From: an uncultured Selenomonadales bacterium
Lineage (GTDB): Bacteria > Bacillota_C > Negativicutes > Selenomonadales > Selenomonadaceae
Direction of reading: 5' to 3'
Assembly (NCBI GenBank): GCA_937916025.1
Contig: CALGGX010000327.1
Span: 1-14,106 of the forward strand
Length of the DNA stretch: 14,106 nt
Shown here: positions 7,855 to 14,068 of the stretch, one piece after another
How positions within the stretch are numbered: the first letter of the stretch is position 1
How the letters are laid out: each line of letters begins with the position of its first letter
Notes under the pieces: generated by a model
The model's database searches: none
What the model saw: the letters and a program-made list of their open reading frames with translations, nothing else
What the model was told of the DNA's origin: nothing
Made by a program: the position numbers and the translations under genes

Positions 7855-8577
7855 TCAATTCACCAATCGATAGAGTTTCTCTACCTCCGCGCGTTTCAAA
7901 CGACGATGCGCACCGAGTTTGAGCCCTTCGAGTTTCAAACCGGCGAATTTGACGCGCCGCAATTTTTTGATAAGATATCCGATTGCCGAAAACATTCTTC
8001 TGACTTGCCGATTGCGCCCTTCGTGAATGGTGATCTCGACAATCGATTGATCTTCGCCGAGCTCGAGCAGATTGACAATCGCCGGCGCGGTCATGCCGTC
8101 TTCGAGCTCGATGCCGAGCCGCAATCGATCGAGCCGCTCCTGCTCGACGCGTCCCTTCAGCACCGCCACATACGTCTTGTTGACGTTGTGACTCGGATGC
8201 AGCAGTCCGTTCATCAGCTCGCCGTCGTTGGTTAATAAAAGCAAGCCTTCCGTGTTGTAATCAAGCCGCCCGATCGGAAAAATTCTCTCGTCGACATCGT
8301 CAATCAGCTCGATCACCGTCTTGCGATCGCGATCGTCCGATACCGCCGATAAAACTCCGCGCGGCTTGTTCAACATTATATAGATTTTTTCGACGTCGAG
8401 TTTGATTTTTTTGCCGTCGACTCGAATATCGCATTTGGCGGCGTCGAATTTTTTTCCGAGCTCGCGAATGATTGTGCCGTTGACGCTCACGTGCCCTTCG
8501 GCGATTAATGTTTCCGACGCGCGTCGAGATGCCACGCCCGCGCGATTCAAAATCTTTTGCAATCTTTCTTCTGCCAT
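7855..8577 (-). CDS. rluB: 23S rRNA pseudouridine synthase RluB (RsuA/RluB/E/F family)
   Basis: 240-residue rRNA-modifying enzyme. The N-terminal S4 RNA-binding domain (LQKILNRAGVASRRASE, about 1-60) is followed by the catalytic domain with GRLDYNTEGLLLLTNDG, in which D106 is the expected catalytic aspartate, and by NRQVRRMFSAIGY. By family homology it would convert a 23S rRNA uridine (U2605, E. coli numbering) to pseudouridine in the cytoplasm; RluE/RluF/RsuA-like specificity cannot be fully excluded, but length and S4 domain fit RluB. It is the middle gene of a three-gene unit, one base after the small membrane protein and one base before the Type IIL enzyme. The GGTGA just before its ATG lies inside the preceding gene, implying translational coupling. 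Confidence 0.92.
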   Translation of the reverse strand: MAEERLQKILNRAGVASRRASETLIAEGHVSVNGTIIRELGKKFDAAKCDIRVDGKKIKLDVEKIYIMLNKPRGVLSAVSDDRDRKTVIELIDDVDERIFPIGRLDYNTEGLLLLTNDGELMNGLLHPSHNVNKTYVAVLKGRVEQERLDRLRLGIELEDGMTAPAIVNLLELGEDQSIVEITIHEGRNRQVRRMFSAIGYLIKKLRRVKFAGLKLEGLKLGAHRRLKRAEVEKLYRLVN

Positions 8578-8578
8578 G

Positions 8579-8803
8579 TCAATTCACCCGCCGCCCGCGC
8601 CGCCGAAACTCGCGCTCGTTTTTCCGATAATCTTTGATTGAATGATACGTCAACACCGCGACGCCGCACAGATGCGAGAACAGGTTGAAGTCAACATCGA
8701 TCGCTTCGCCGAGCAATCGCATGACGATGACGAACAAAATCACCGTCATCAGCCAATAAACGAAGCATTTCAATTTCAAATGCCGCTCCGATTCAAACAT
8801 CAT
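8579..8803 (-). CDS. Small two-helix membrane protein of unknown function
   Basis: 74 residues, not recognised. Two hydrophobic segments are visible: CFVYWLMTVILFVIVMRLL (about 13-31) and LFSHLCGVAVLTYHSI (about 41-56). They are joined by a short acidic turn (EAIDVDFN) and followed by a strongly basic tail (DYRKNEREFRRRGRRVN). The positive-inside rule places both ends in the cytoplasm. ATG 8803 is chosen because GGAGG sits 8 bases upstream; the longer reading from TTG 8818 would begin inside that ribosome-binding site region. It is first in the unit with rluB and the Type IIL gene and has a promoter directly upstream. A link to ribosome modification or to restriction is not evident from the sequence. 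Confidence 0.75.
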   Translation of the reverse strand: MMFESERHLKLKCFVYWLMTVILFVIVMRLLGEAIDVDFNLFSHLCGVAVLTYHSIKDYRKNEREFRRRGRRVN

Positions 8804-8811
8804 GTTCTTCG

Positions 8812-8816
8812 CCTCC
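8812..8816 (-). promoter_or_regulatory. Ribosome-binding site of the small membrane protein
   Basis: Perfect GGAGG on the minus strand, 8 bases before ATG 8803. It excludes TTG 8818 as the start, because that codon overlaps this site. Confidence 0.75.
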
Positions 8817-8829
8817 AATCAATTTGATG

Positions 8830-8858
8830 TTGATATCTTAAGCGATTGCGGCTATCAT
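8830..8858 (+). promoter_or_regulatory. Sigma-A-type promoter of speB-mnmA
   Basis: TTGATA (8830-8835), 17 bases, then TATCAT (8853-8858), each one base off consensus. Transcription would start near 8865, leaving a leader of about 19 bases that carries AAAGGGG as ribosome-binding site for ATG 8884. Confidence 0.65.
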
Positions 8859-8863
8859 GTCAA
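8835..8863 (-). promoter_or_regulatory. Sigma-A-type promoter of the small protein-rluB-Type IIL unit
   Basis: On the minus strand, a perfect TTGACA (8863-8858), 17 bases, then TAAGAT (8840-8835). Transcription would start near 8828, about 25 bases before ATG 8803. The elements lie on the same bases as the speB promoter on the other strand. Confidence 0.65.
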
Positions 8864-8883
8864 TTGAAAGGGGATTTGATTGA

Positions 8884-9747
8884 ATGCGACGCGCAAAAAA
8901 TGTTGAGACGTTTCTCGGTTGCGATGCGGAGTATGACGAGGCTTCGGTTGTGATCTTCGGCGCGCCGTTCGACTCGACGACGAGTTATCGCCCGGGAGCC
9001 CGCTTCGGCAGTCGGACGATGCGCGCGGAGTCTTACGGCTTGGAAACGTATTCGCCGATGCTCGATCTCGATCTCGAAGACGCGAAAATTTTCGACGGCG
9101 GCGAGCTCGAACTATGCTTCGGCGATTCAAAAATCGCGCTGAACGACATCGAGCATTTTGCCGATCAATTACTCGACGATGGCAAACTGCCGTTCATGCT
9201 CGGCGGCGAGCATCTCGTCTCGCTCGGTGCAATCCGCGCGGCGGCGAATAAATATCCGAACCTCGCCGTCATTCAATTCGACGCGCATGCCGATCTTCGA
9301 GATCAATATCTCGGCGCAAGACTTTCGCATGCGAGTGTCATGCGTCGGGCGCACGACCTTCTCGGCGACGACTCGATCTTTCAGTTCGGAATTCGGAGCG
9401 GCGAGCGCGCGGAATTTCAATTCGCGGCAAAACACACTCGACTGCAGAAATTCAATTTCGACGGCTTGACGGACGTAATCGAATTTCTGAAAGCTCGACC
9501 GGTGTATTTCACGATCGATCTCGACGTGATCGATCCTTCGGCATTTCCGGGCACGGGCACTCCGGAGGCGGGCGGCGTGACTTATCTCGAATTGCTCCGC
9601 GCGGCATTGACGGTGATTGAAAATTGTCGAGTGATCGGTTGCGATCTGGTCGAGCTCGCGCCAAATTACGATCCGAGCGGAATTTCGACCGCGACGGCAT
9701 TGAAACTCATGCGCGAGATGCTTTTGACATTGGAGGCGAGGAAATGA
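8884..9747 (+). CDS. speB: Agmatinase-family ureohydrolase
   Basis: 287-residue cytoplasmic ureohydrolase, probably hydrolysing agmatine to putrescine and urea with two Mn(II) ions. The metal ligands of the family are all present: H110 (GGEH), D133/H135/D137 (FDAHADLRD) and D212/D214 (TIDLDVIDPS); PGTGTPEAGG and DLVELAPNYD are also typical. The N-terminal GAPFDSTTSYRPGARFG matches bacterial SpeB enzymes. Arginase is less likely by sequence feel, but formiminoglutamase or guanidine-type substrates cannot be ruled out without alignment. No spermidine synthase gene is adjacent. Its TGA overlaps the mnmA ATG (ATGA), so translation of the two is coupled. Confidence 0.88.
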   Translation: MRRAKNVETFLGCDAEYDEASVVIFGAPFDSTTSYRPGARFGSRTMRAESYGLETYSPMLDLDLEDAKIFDGGELELCFGDSKIALNDIEHFADQLLDDGKLPFMLGGEHLVSLGAIRAAANKYPNLAVIQFDAHADLRDQYLGARLSHASVMRRAHDLLGDDSIFQFGIRSGERAEFQFAAKHTRLQKFNFDGLTDVIEFLKARPVYFTIDLDVIDPSAFPGTGTPEAGGVTYLELLRAALTVIENCRVIGCDLVELAPNYDPSGISTATALKLMREMLLTLEARK

Positions 9748-10766
9748 AGGCGGCGGTTGCAATGAGCGGCGGCGTCGACAGTTCTCTCACTGCCGCACTG
9801 CTTCTCGAGCGCGGCTTTGAAGTGATCGGATTGACGATGCAACTCACTGACGAGCAAAATTCGGCGGCGAGTGAAGCTCGACGTGTGGCGGATTTTCTCG
9901 GCATCGAGCATCACGTTGTCGATCTCCGCGCGGAATTTCTGAAACATGTCGTCAATTATTTCGTCGACGCGTATCTCGAGGGCAAGACGCCCAATCCTTG
10001 CGTCGAGTGCAATAAATTCATCAAGTTCGGCGCGCTTTTCGATCACGCAACAAAACTCGGCGCGGACGTGTTTTCGACCGGGCATTACGCTCGCGTGGAG
10101 CGCATCGGCGATCGTTTCCAATTGATGAAGGCAATCGATCTTCGCAAAGATCAGTCGTATGTGCTTTACAATCTCCGCGCGGAACAATTGCCGAAAATCG
10201 TCATGCCGCTCGGATATCAATCAAAAGATCATACGCGAAAACTCGCTTCGGAGCTGAAATTGCCGGTTGCGCACAAGCCCGACAGTCAAGAGATTTGCTT
10301 CGTGCCGAACGACGATTACAAGTCGTTTATTCGATCGAAAACGCCATCGGCGTCCGCGCTCGAGAGCGGCGAGATCGTCGATCGCGAAGGCAATGTGCTC
10401 GGGCGGCATGAAGGTACGGCGTTTTACACGATCGGTCAGCGCAAAGGACTCGGAATCGCCGCGCCGCAACCGCTTTACGTCGTCGACACCGAGCCGAGCA
10501 ATCGCCGGGTTATTGTCGGGCAATCGCAAGAATTGTTTTCGACGACATTGACTGCCGACAATTTGCATTGGATTTATCCGATCGAGCTGCCGCTCCGCGC
10601 GGAAGCAAAAATCCGATACGGTCCGAGAATTCAGAAATGCAATGTCCGCTCAATCGACGGCAGGCTGACGGTCGAATTCGACGAGCCGCAACGCGCGATC
10701 ACGAGCGGGCAATCGATCGTCTTTTACGACGGCGAGATCGTCCTCGGCGGCGGAATTATTGTTTGA
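9744..10766 (+). CDS. mnmA: tRNA-specific 2-thiouridylase MnmA
   Basis: 340-residue ATP-pyrophosphatase that adds sulfur to U34 of Lys, Glu and Gln tRNAs. Visible motifs: PP-loop SGGVDSS (8-14), TPNPCVECN with catalytic C86, STGHYAR (111-117), DSQEICFVP with the second catalytic C185, and GTAFYTIGQRKGLGI in the central domain, followed by the C-terminal beta-barrel. ATG 9744 is chosen because GGAGG precedes it by 8 bases and the protein then begins at the PP-loop; an upstream in-frame extension to 9624 lies inside speB. The segment after the PP-loop is compact (TMQLTDEQNSAASEARRVA) and lacks the cysteine-containing insertion common in relatives, which explains the length being slightly below the usual 350-370. 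It depends on the speB promoter. Confidence 0.95.
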   Translation: MKAAVAMSGGVDSSLTAALLLERGFEVIGLTMQLTDEQNSAASEARRVADFLGIEHHVVDLRAEFLKHVVNYFVDAYLEGKTPNPCVECNKFIKFGALFDHATKLGADVFSTGHYARVERIGDRFQLMKAIDLRKDQSYVLYNLRAEQLPKIVMPLGYQSKDHTRKLASELKLPVAHKPDSQEICFVPNDDYKSFIRSKTPSASALESGEIVDREGNVLGRHEGTAFYTIGQRKGLGIAAPQPLYVVDTEPSNRRVIVGQSQELFSTTLTADNLHWIYPIELPLRAEAKIRYGPRIQKCNVRSIDGRLTVEFDEPQRAITSGQSIVFYDGEIVLGGGIIV

Positions 10767-10791
10767 CTGTTTCACGTTAAGCAGTTAAAAT
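10763..10791 (+). promoter_or_regulatory. Sigma-A-type promoter of the zinc-ribbon gene
   Basis: TTGACT (10763-10768), 17 bases, then TAAAAT (10786-10791). The -35 box contains the mnmA stop codon. Transcription would begin near 10798, and GGGAGGAGG at 10815-10823 is an unusually strong ribosome-binding site for ATG 10829. Confidence 0.65.
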
Positions 10792-10828
10792 TGCATCAAA
10801 AATTCAGCCCTCGGGAGGAGGACTTTAA

Positions 10829-11416
10829 ATGTCAGCAATGAGAACAGCGCGCGGCACGTTGAAAAATTGCAAAGCCTGCGGCAAGGTATTCGTCGTGGTG
10901 CATACCGAGGATTATTGTCAAGCATGTCTGCCGGAGGCGGAAGAAAAAGAGCGCAAATTGCGCGAGTTTATGTTCGAGCATCAAGGCGAGACGACAATCG
11001 ACATTGTTCGCGAAGTAAAGGCGATGAAGTCGGAAGTCGATAATCACGCGGCTGAAGATGTTATGGCTGAAAGAGACATTCTTGAAAGCCATCACGTTCG
11101 GAAGAATGTGTGCGCGTCGTGCGGCAAACCGATCGCCGAAGGCAGAACGTATTGCCCGGACTGTTTTCAGTCATGGATGCATACGATCAAAAGCCGGTCG
11201 GTTCTCGCTTCGACACCGGCACTTCCGACGCACGCGCCCGGCGATCCCGATCGCGCGGCACCGATCGACGTGGCGATGCTCAATCGAATAGCGGCGTCGT
11301 CTGTCGGACGTCCGAATCGCCCGCACGGACCGGGGCAAAGTTCAGCTGACGTCGACGAACGTAAAGCGCAACGCTATTCGGGCATCATCGATCCGAGACG
11401 CATCAGGCGCAGATGA
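10829..11416 (+). CDS. Double zinc-ribbon protein, YvyF/TIGR03826-like
   Basis: 195 residues. Two CxxC pairs form each of two putative zinc ribbons: C14/C17 with C30/C33, and C95/C98 with C109/C112 (CASCGKPIAEGRTYCPDC). Between them lies a charged, probably helical segment (about 36-88), and after residue ~122 a low-complexity tail rich in Pro, Ala and Arg ending RRIRRR, likely disordered. The N-terminal pattern (CKACGKVFV, then YCQACLPEAEEKE) resembles the YvyF/TIGR03826 proteins found in flagellar gene clusters of Firmicutes, which suggests but does not prove a flagellar-regulatory role; no flagellar gene is in the window. It has its own promoter and stands alone between mnmA and rfbA. Confidence 0.7.
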   Translation: MSAMRTARGTLKNCKACGKVFVVVHTEDYCQACLPEAEEKERKLREFMFEHQGETTIDIVREVKAMKSEVDNHAAEDVMAERDILESHHVRKNVCASCGKPIAEGRTYCPDCFQSWMHTIKSRSVLASTPALPTHAPGDPDRAAPIDVAMLNRIAASSVGRPNRPHGPGQSSADVDERKAQRYSGIIDPRRIRRR

Positions 11417-11459
11417 TTGCGCGAAAAGACAAGTCGCCTTGCGTTATTAATTTTGACGG

Positions 11460-11489
11460 CGACCGCGTTGATTAAAATATTTTCGGTCG
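11460..11489. repeat. Inverted repeat upstream of the rfb promoter
   Basis: CGACCG (11460-11465) and CGGTCG (11484-11489) form a perfect 6-base inverted repeat around an AT-rich core that holds the palindrome AAAATATTTT. It lies 27 bases upstream of the -10 box of rfbA. It has no T-run on either side, so it is a weak terminator at best; an operator is possible. The rest of 11417-11548 shows nothing else recognisable. Confidence 0.35.
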
Positions 11490-11516
11490 GCGAATGAAAA
11501 TTGTCTTCTCATGTTG

Positions 11517-11522
11517 TATAAT
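11517..11522 (+). promoter_or_regulatory. -10 box of the rfb operon
   Basis: A perfect TATAAT. At 16-18 bases upstream only ATGAAA-like sequence is found, so the -35 is poor; the promoter may need an activator or upstream AT-rich contacts. Transcription would start near 11529, about 20 bases before the rfbA start. Confidence 0.6.
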
Positions 11523-11535
11523 ACAGCCAATGTGA

Positions 11536-11540
11536 GGAGG
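11536..11540 (+). promoter_or_regulatory. Ribosome-binding site deciding the TTG start of rfbA
   Basis: GGAGG followed by CGATTTTTT (T-rich, 8 bases) and then TTG 11549. No ATG or GTG in frame exists between the stop of the preceding frame and the conserved GGAGTRL motif, so TTG is the only sensible start. Confidence 0.75.
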
Positions 11541-11548
11541 CGATTTTT

Positions 11549-12430
11549 TTGATCAAGAAAGGGATAATCCTGGCGGGCGGCGCGGGCACGCGGCTGTATC
11601 CGCTCACGGAAGTCGTATCGAAACAATTGATGCCGGTGTTCGACAAGCCGATGATTTACTACCCGCTGTCGACGCTGATGCTGGCGGGCATTCGCGACAT
11701 TCTCATCATCACGACGCCGGAAGATCAGAAACTGTTCAAAGCACTGTTGCTCGACGGCTCGCAACTCGGACTGTCGATCAATTACGCGGTACAGCCGAAG
11801 CCGGAAGGACTTGCGCAGGCATTTCTGATCGGCGAGGAGTTCATCGACGGCGAGGGCTGTGCGCTCGTGCTCGGCGACAATATTTTTTACGGCGCGGACT
11901 TTGCAAAGCTCGTGCAGCGCGCGGCATCGATCGACGACGGCGCGACGGTGTTTGCGTATTACGTCAATGATCCGCAATCGTACGGCGTTGTCGAGTTCGA
12001 TCGGACGACGGGCAAGGCGATCTCGCTCGAAGAGAAGCCGAAAGAGCCGAAGTCGAATTACGCCGTCACCGGATTGTATTTTTACGATAAAGACATAGTC
12101 GACGTGGCGAAATCGATCAAGCCGTCGGCGCGCGGCGAGCTCGAAATTACCGACGTGAACCGCGTGTATCTCGAGCGCGACAAACTTCGCGTTGAGAAAA
12201 TGCGTCGCGGCTACGCGTGGCTCGACACCGGCACGCACGAGTCTCTGTTGCAGGCGGGCGCGTTCGTTCACACGATCCAAACTCGGCAGGGGCTCAAAAT
12301 TTCGTGCATCGAGGAGATCGCATATCGCATGAATTACATCGACGCGGCGCAATTGCTGAAGTTGGCGGAGCCGCTGTCGAAGAATGAGTACGGGCAATAT
12401 CTCGCGCGACTCGCTCGGCGCGGGAAGTAA
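11549..12430 (+). CDS. rfbA: Glucose-1-phosphate thymidylyltransferase (RmlA)
   Basis: 293-residue cytoplasmic nucleotidyltransferase making dTDP-glucose from glucose-1-phosphate and dTTP, the first step to dTDP-L-rhamnose. Signatures: [11 protein letters not shown] (10-20) for nucleotide binding, [18 protein letters not shown] (24-41), LGDNIFYG with metal-binding D110, [19 protein letters not shown], and [13 protein letters not shown]. Length is typical for RmlA (about 290). It starts with TTG behind a strong GGAGG. It is the first of three rfb genes on the plus strand; 27 bases separate it from rfbC. Confidence 0.96.
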   Translation: MIKKGIILAGGAGTRLYPLTEVVSKQLMPVFDKPMIYYPLSTLMLAGIRDILIITTPEDQKLFKALLLDGSQLGLSINYAVQPKPEGLAQAFLIGEEFIDGEGCALVLGDNIFYGADFAKLVQRAASIDDGATVFAYYVNDPQSYGVVEFDRTTGKAISLEEKPKEPKSNYAVTGLYFYDKDIVDVAKSIKPSARGELEITDVNRVYLERDKLRVEKMRRGYAWLDTGTHESLLQAGAFVHTIQTRQGLKISCIEEIAYRMNYIDAAQLLKLAEPLSKNEYGQYLARLARRGK

Positions 12431-12457
12431 TTTTTTCGATCGGAGGAGTTTTTTTCA

Positions 12458-13030
12458 ATGAAGGTTACGCAGACGAAACTCAAGGAAGTGCTGCTGCTCG
12501 AGCCGAAGGTCTTCGGCGACTCGCGCGGCTGGTTTATGGAGAGCTGGTCTCAACAGAAAATGGTTGCCGCCGGACTGCATTTCGACTTCGTGCAGGATAA
12601 TCATTCGTATTCGGCGGAGAAGGGCATCTTGCGCGGCTTGCATTATCAGAACGAGCCGATGGCTCAGGCGAAATTGATCCGGTGCTCGCGCGGCTCGATC
12701 TTCGATGTGGCGGTCGACATTCGCAAAAACTCGCCGCAATTCGCGAAGTGGACGGGACATATTCTCTCTGCCGAGAACAAACGCCAGCTGCTCATTCCGC
12801 GCGGATTTGCGCATGGCTTTTTGACGTTGACCGAGGACGTCGAAGTGCAATACAAGGCGGATAATTTCTACGCGCCGCGCTTGGACGGCAACATTCGCTG
12901 GGACGATCCGGATATTGGAATTGATTGGCCGTTTACACCGACGCTCCTCTCCGATAAAGATCGAAACGCTCCATTGCTGAAAGAGCGTATCGAGCACGAC
13001 GAGATCAATTTCTTGTTCGAGTTGCTGTGA
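12458..13030 (+). CDS. rfbC: dTDP-4-dehydrorhamnose 3,5-epimerase (RmlC)
   Basis: 190-residue cupin-fold epimerase, third enzyme of the dTDP-L-rhamnose route. Family residues are in the expected places: H62 in RGLHYQ as catalytic base, K72, H119 in FAHGFLTL, Y132 in VQYKADNFYAP, and DVAVDIR. Length matches RmlC (about 180-190). A strong GGAGGAG lies upstream, again separated from ATG by a T-rich spacer. It ends 13 bases before rfbB. The C-terminal stretch RIEHDEINFLFELL is somewhat longer than minimal family members. Confidence 0.96.
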   Translation: MKVTQTKLKEVLLLEPKVFGDSRGWFMESWSQQKMVAAGLHFDFVQDNHSYSAEKGILRGLHYQNEPMAQAKLIRCSRGSIFDVAVDIRKNSPQFAKWTGHILSAENKRQLLIPRGFAHGFLTLTEDVEVQYKADNFYAPRLDGNIRWDDPDIGIDWPFTPTLLSDKDRNAPLLKERIEHDEINFLFELL

Positions 13031-13035
13031 AGGAG
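13031..13035 (+). promoter_or_regulatory. Ribosome-binding site deciding the rfbB start
   Basis: AGGAG lies 8 bases before ATG 13044. The in-frame GTG at 13035 overlaps this site and so is not the start; the protein begins MNIVVTGGAG. Confidence 0.7.
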
Positions 13036-13043
13036 TGATTGAT

Positions 13044-14063
13044 ATGAATATAGTCGTAACCGGCGGCGCGGGATTTATCGGCGCGAATTTTGTCTATTTT
13101 CTGCTGAAAAATCGTCCGTCGGATAAAGTGATCTGCTTCGATAAGCTCACGTACGCCGGCAATCTCGAGACGCTCGCCACCGCGCAATTCATGCCGAACT
13201 TCAAATTCATTCGAGGTGATATTGCCGATCGCGCGGCAGTCGACGAGCTGTTTTCGACCATGAAGCCTGACATCGTCGTCAACTTCGCGGCGGAGTCTCA
13301 CGTCGATCGATCGATTGACGATCCCGAGCTGTTCCTGCGCACGAACATTATCGGCACGAGCGTCTTGCTCGACGCCTGCAAAAAGTTCGGCATTCAGAGA
13401 TTCCATCAAGTCTCGACCGACGAGGTTTACGGCGATCTGCCGCTCGACAAGCCGGAACTGTTTTTCACCGAGCAGACGAATTTGCACACGTCAAGTCCGT
13501 ACTCGGCATCGAAGGCGTCCGCCGATCTGCTCGTGCAGGCTTACGGCAGAACTTACGGCGTTCCAATCTCGATCTCGCGTTGCTCGAACAATTACGGTCC
13601 GTATCACTTCCCGGAAAAATTGATCCCGCTGATGATCATCAACGCGCTCAACGACAAAAAATTGCCGGTGTACGGCGAAGGCAAAAACGTCCGCGATTGG
13701 TTGTATGTGGAGGATCATTGCCGCGCGATCGATCTGATCATTCGGCGCGGAAAAGACGGCGAGGTCTACAACGTCGGCGGGCATAACGAGCGCGCGAATA
13801 TTGACGTCGTCGAAACGATCCTGCATATTCTCGGCAAACCGGAGTCGCTGATTGAGTTTGTAACCGATCGGAAGGGGCACGACTTGCGCTACGCGATCGA
13901 TCCGTCAAAGATCGAGCACGAGCTCGGTTGGAAGCCGAAGATGAAGTTCGAGGACGGCATCAAAAAGACGATCGATTGGTACGTCGACAATCAAGCCTGG
14001 TGGCAGAAGATCATCAGCGGCGAATATCAACAGTATTACGATAAAATGTACGGCAACAGGTGA
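13044..14063 (+). CDS. rfbB: dTDP-glucose 4,6-dehydratase (RmlB)
   Basis: 339-residue NAD-dependent short-chain dehydrogenase/reductase converting dTDP-glucose to dTDP-4-keto-6-deoxyglucose, second step of the pathway. Motifs: TGGAGFIG (6-13) for NAD binding, AAESHVDRS (82-90), STDEVYG with catalytic T125/D126/E127, the YSASK pair Y153/K157, SNNYGPYHFPEKLIP and YGEGKNVRDWLYVEDH. All catalytic residues are present and length is typical. The order rfbA-rfbC-rfbB with short gaps indicates one operon. rfbD, which completes dTDP-rhamnose, does not follow. Confidence 0.97.
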   Translation: MNIVVTGGAGFIGANFVYFLLKNRPSDKVICFDKLTYAGNLETLATAQFMPNFKFIRGDIADRAAVDELFSTMKPDIVVNFAAESHVDRSIDDPELFLRTNIIGTSVLLDACKKFGIQRFHQVSTDEVYGDLPLDKPELFFTEQTNLHTSSPYSASKASADLLVQAYGRTYGVPISISRCSNNYGPYHFPEKLIPLMIINALNDKKLPVYGEGKNVRDWLYVEDHCRAIDLIIRRGKDGEVYNVGGHNERANIDVVETILHILGKPESLIEFVTDRKGHDLRYAIDPSKIEHELGWKPKMKFEDGIKKTIDWYVDNQAWWQKIISGEYQQYYDKMYGNR

Positions 14064-14068
14064 TTGAG

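Noticed and set aside
9624..9743. 40-codon N-terminal extension of mnmA
   Set aside because: It lies within speB in another frame, and MnmA starts immediately before the PP-loop; GGAGG supports ATG 9744.
11427..11445. Terminator after the zinc-ribbon gene
   Set aside because: CAAG/CTTG can pair around a 4-base loop, but the stem is only four pairs and no T-run follows.
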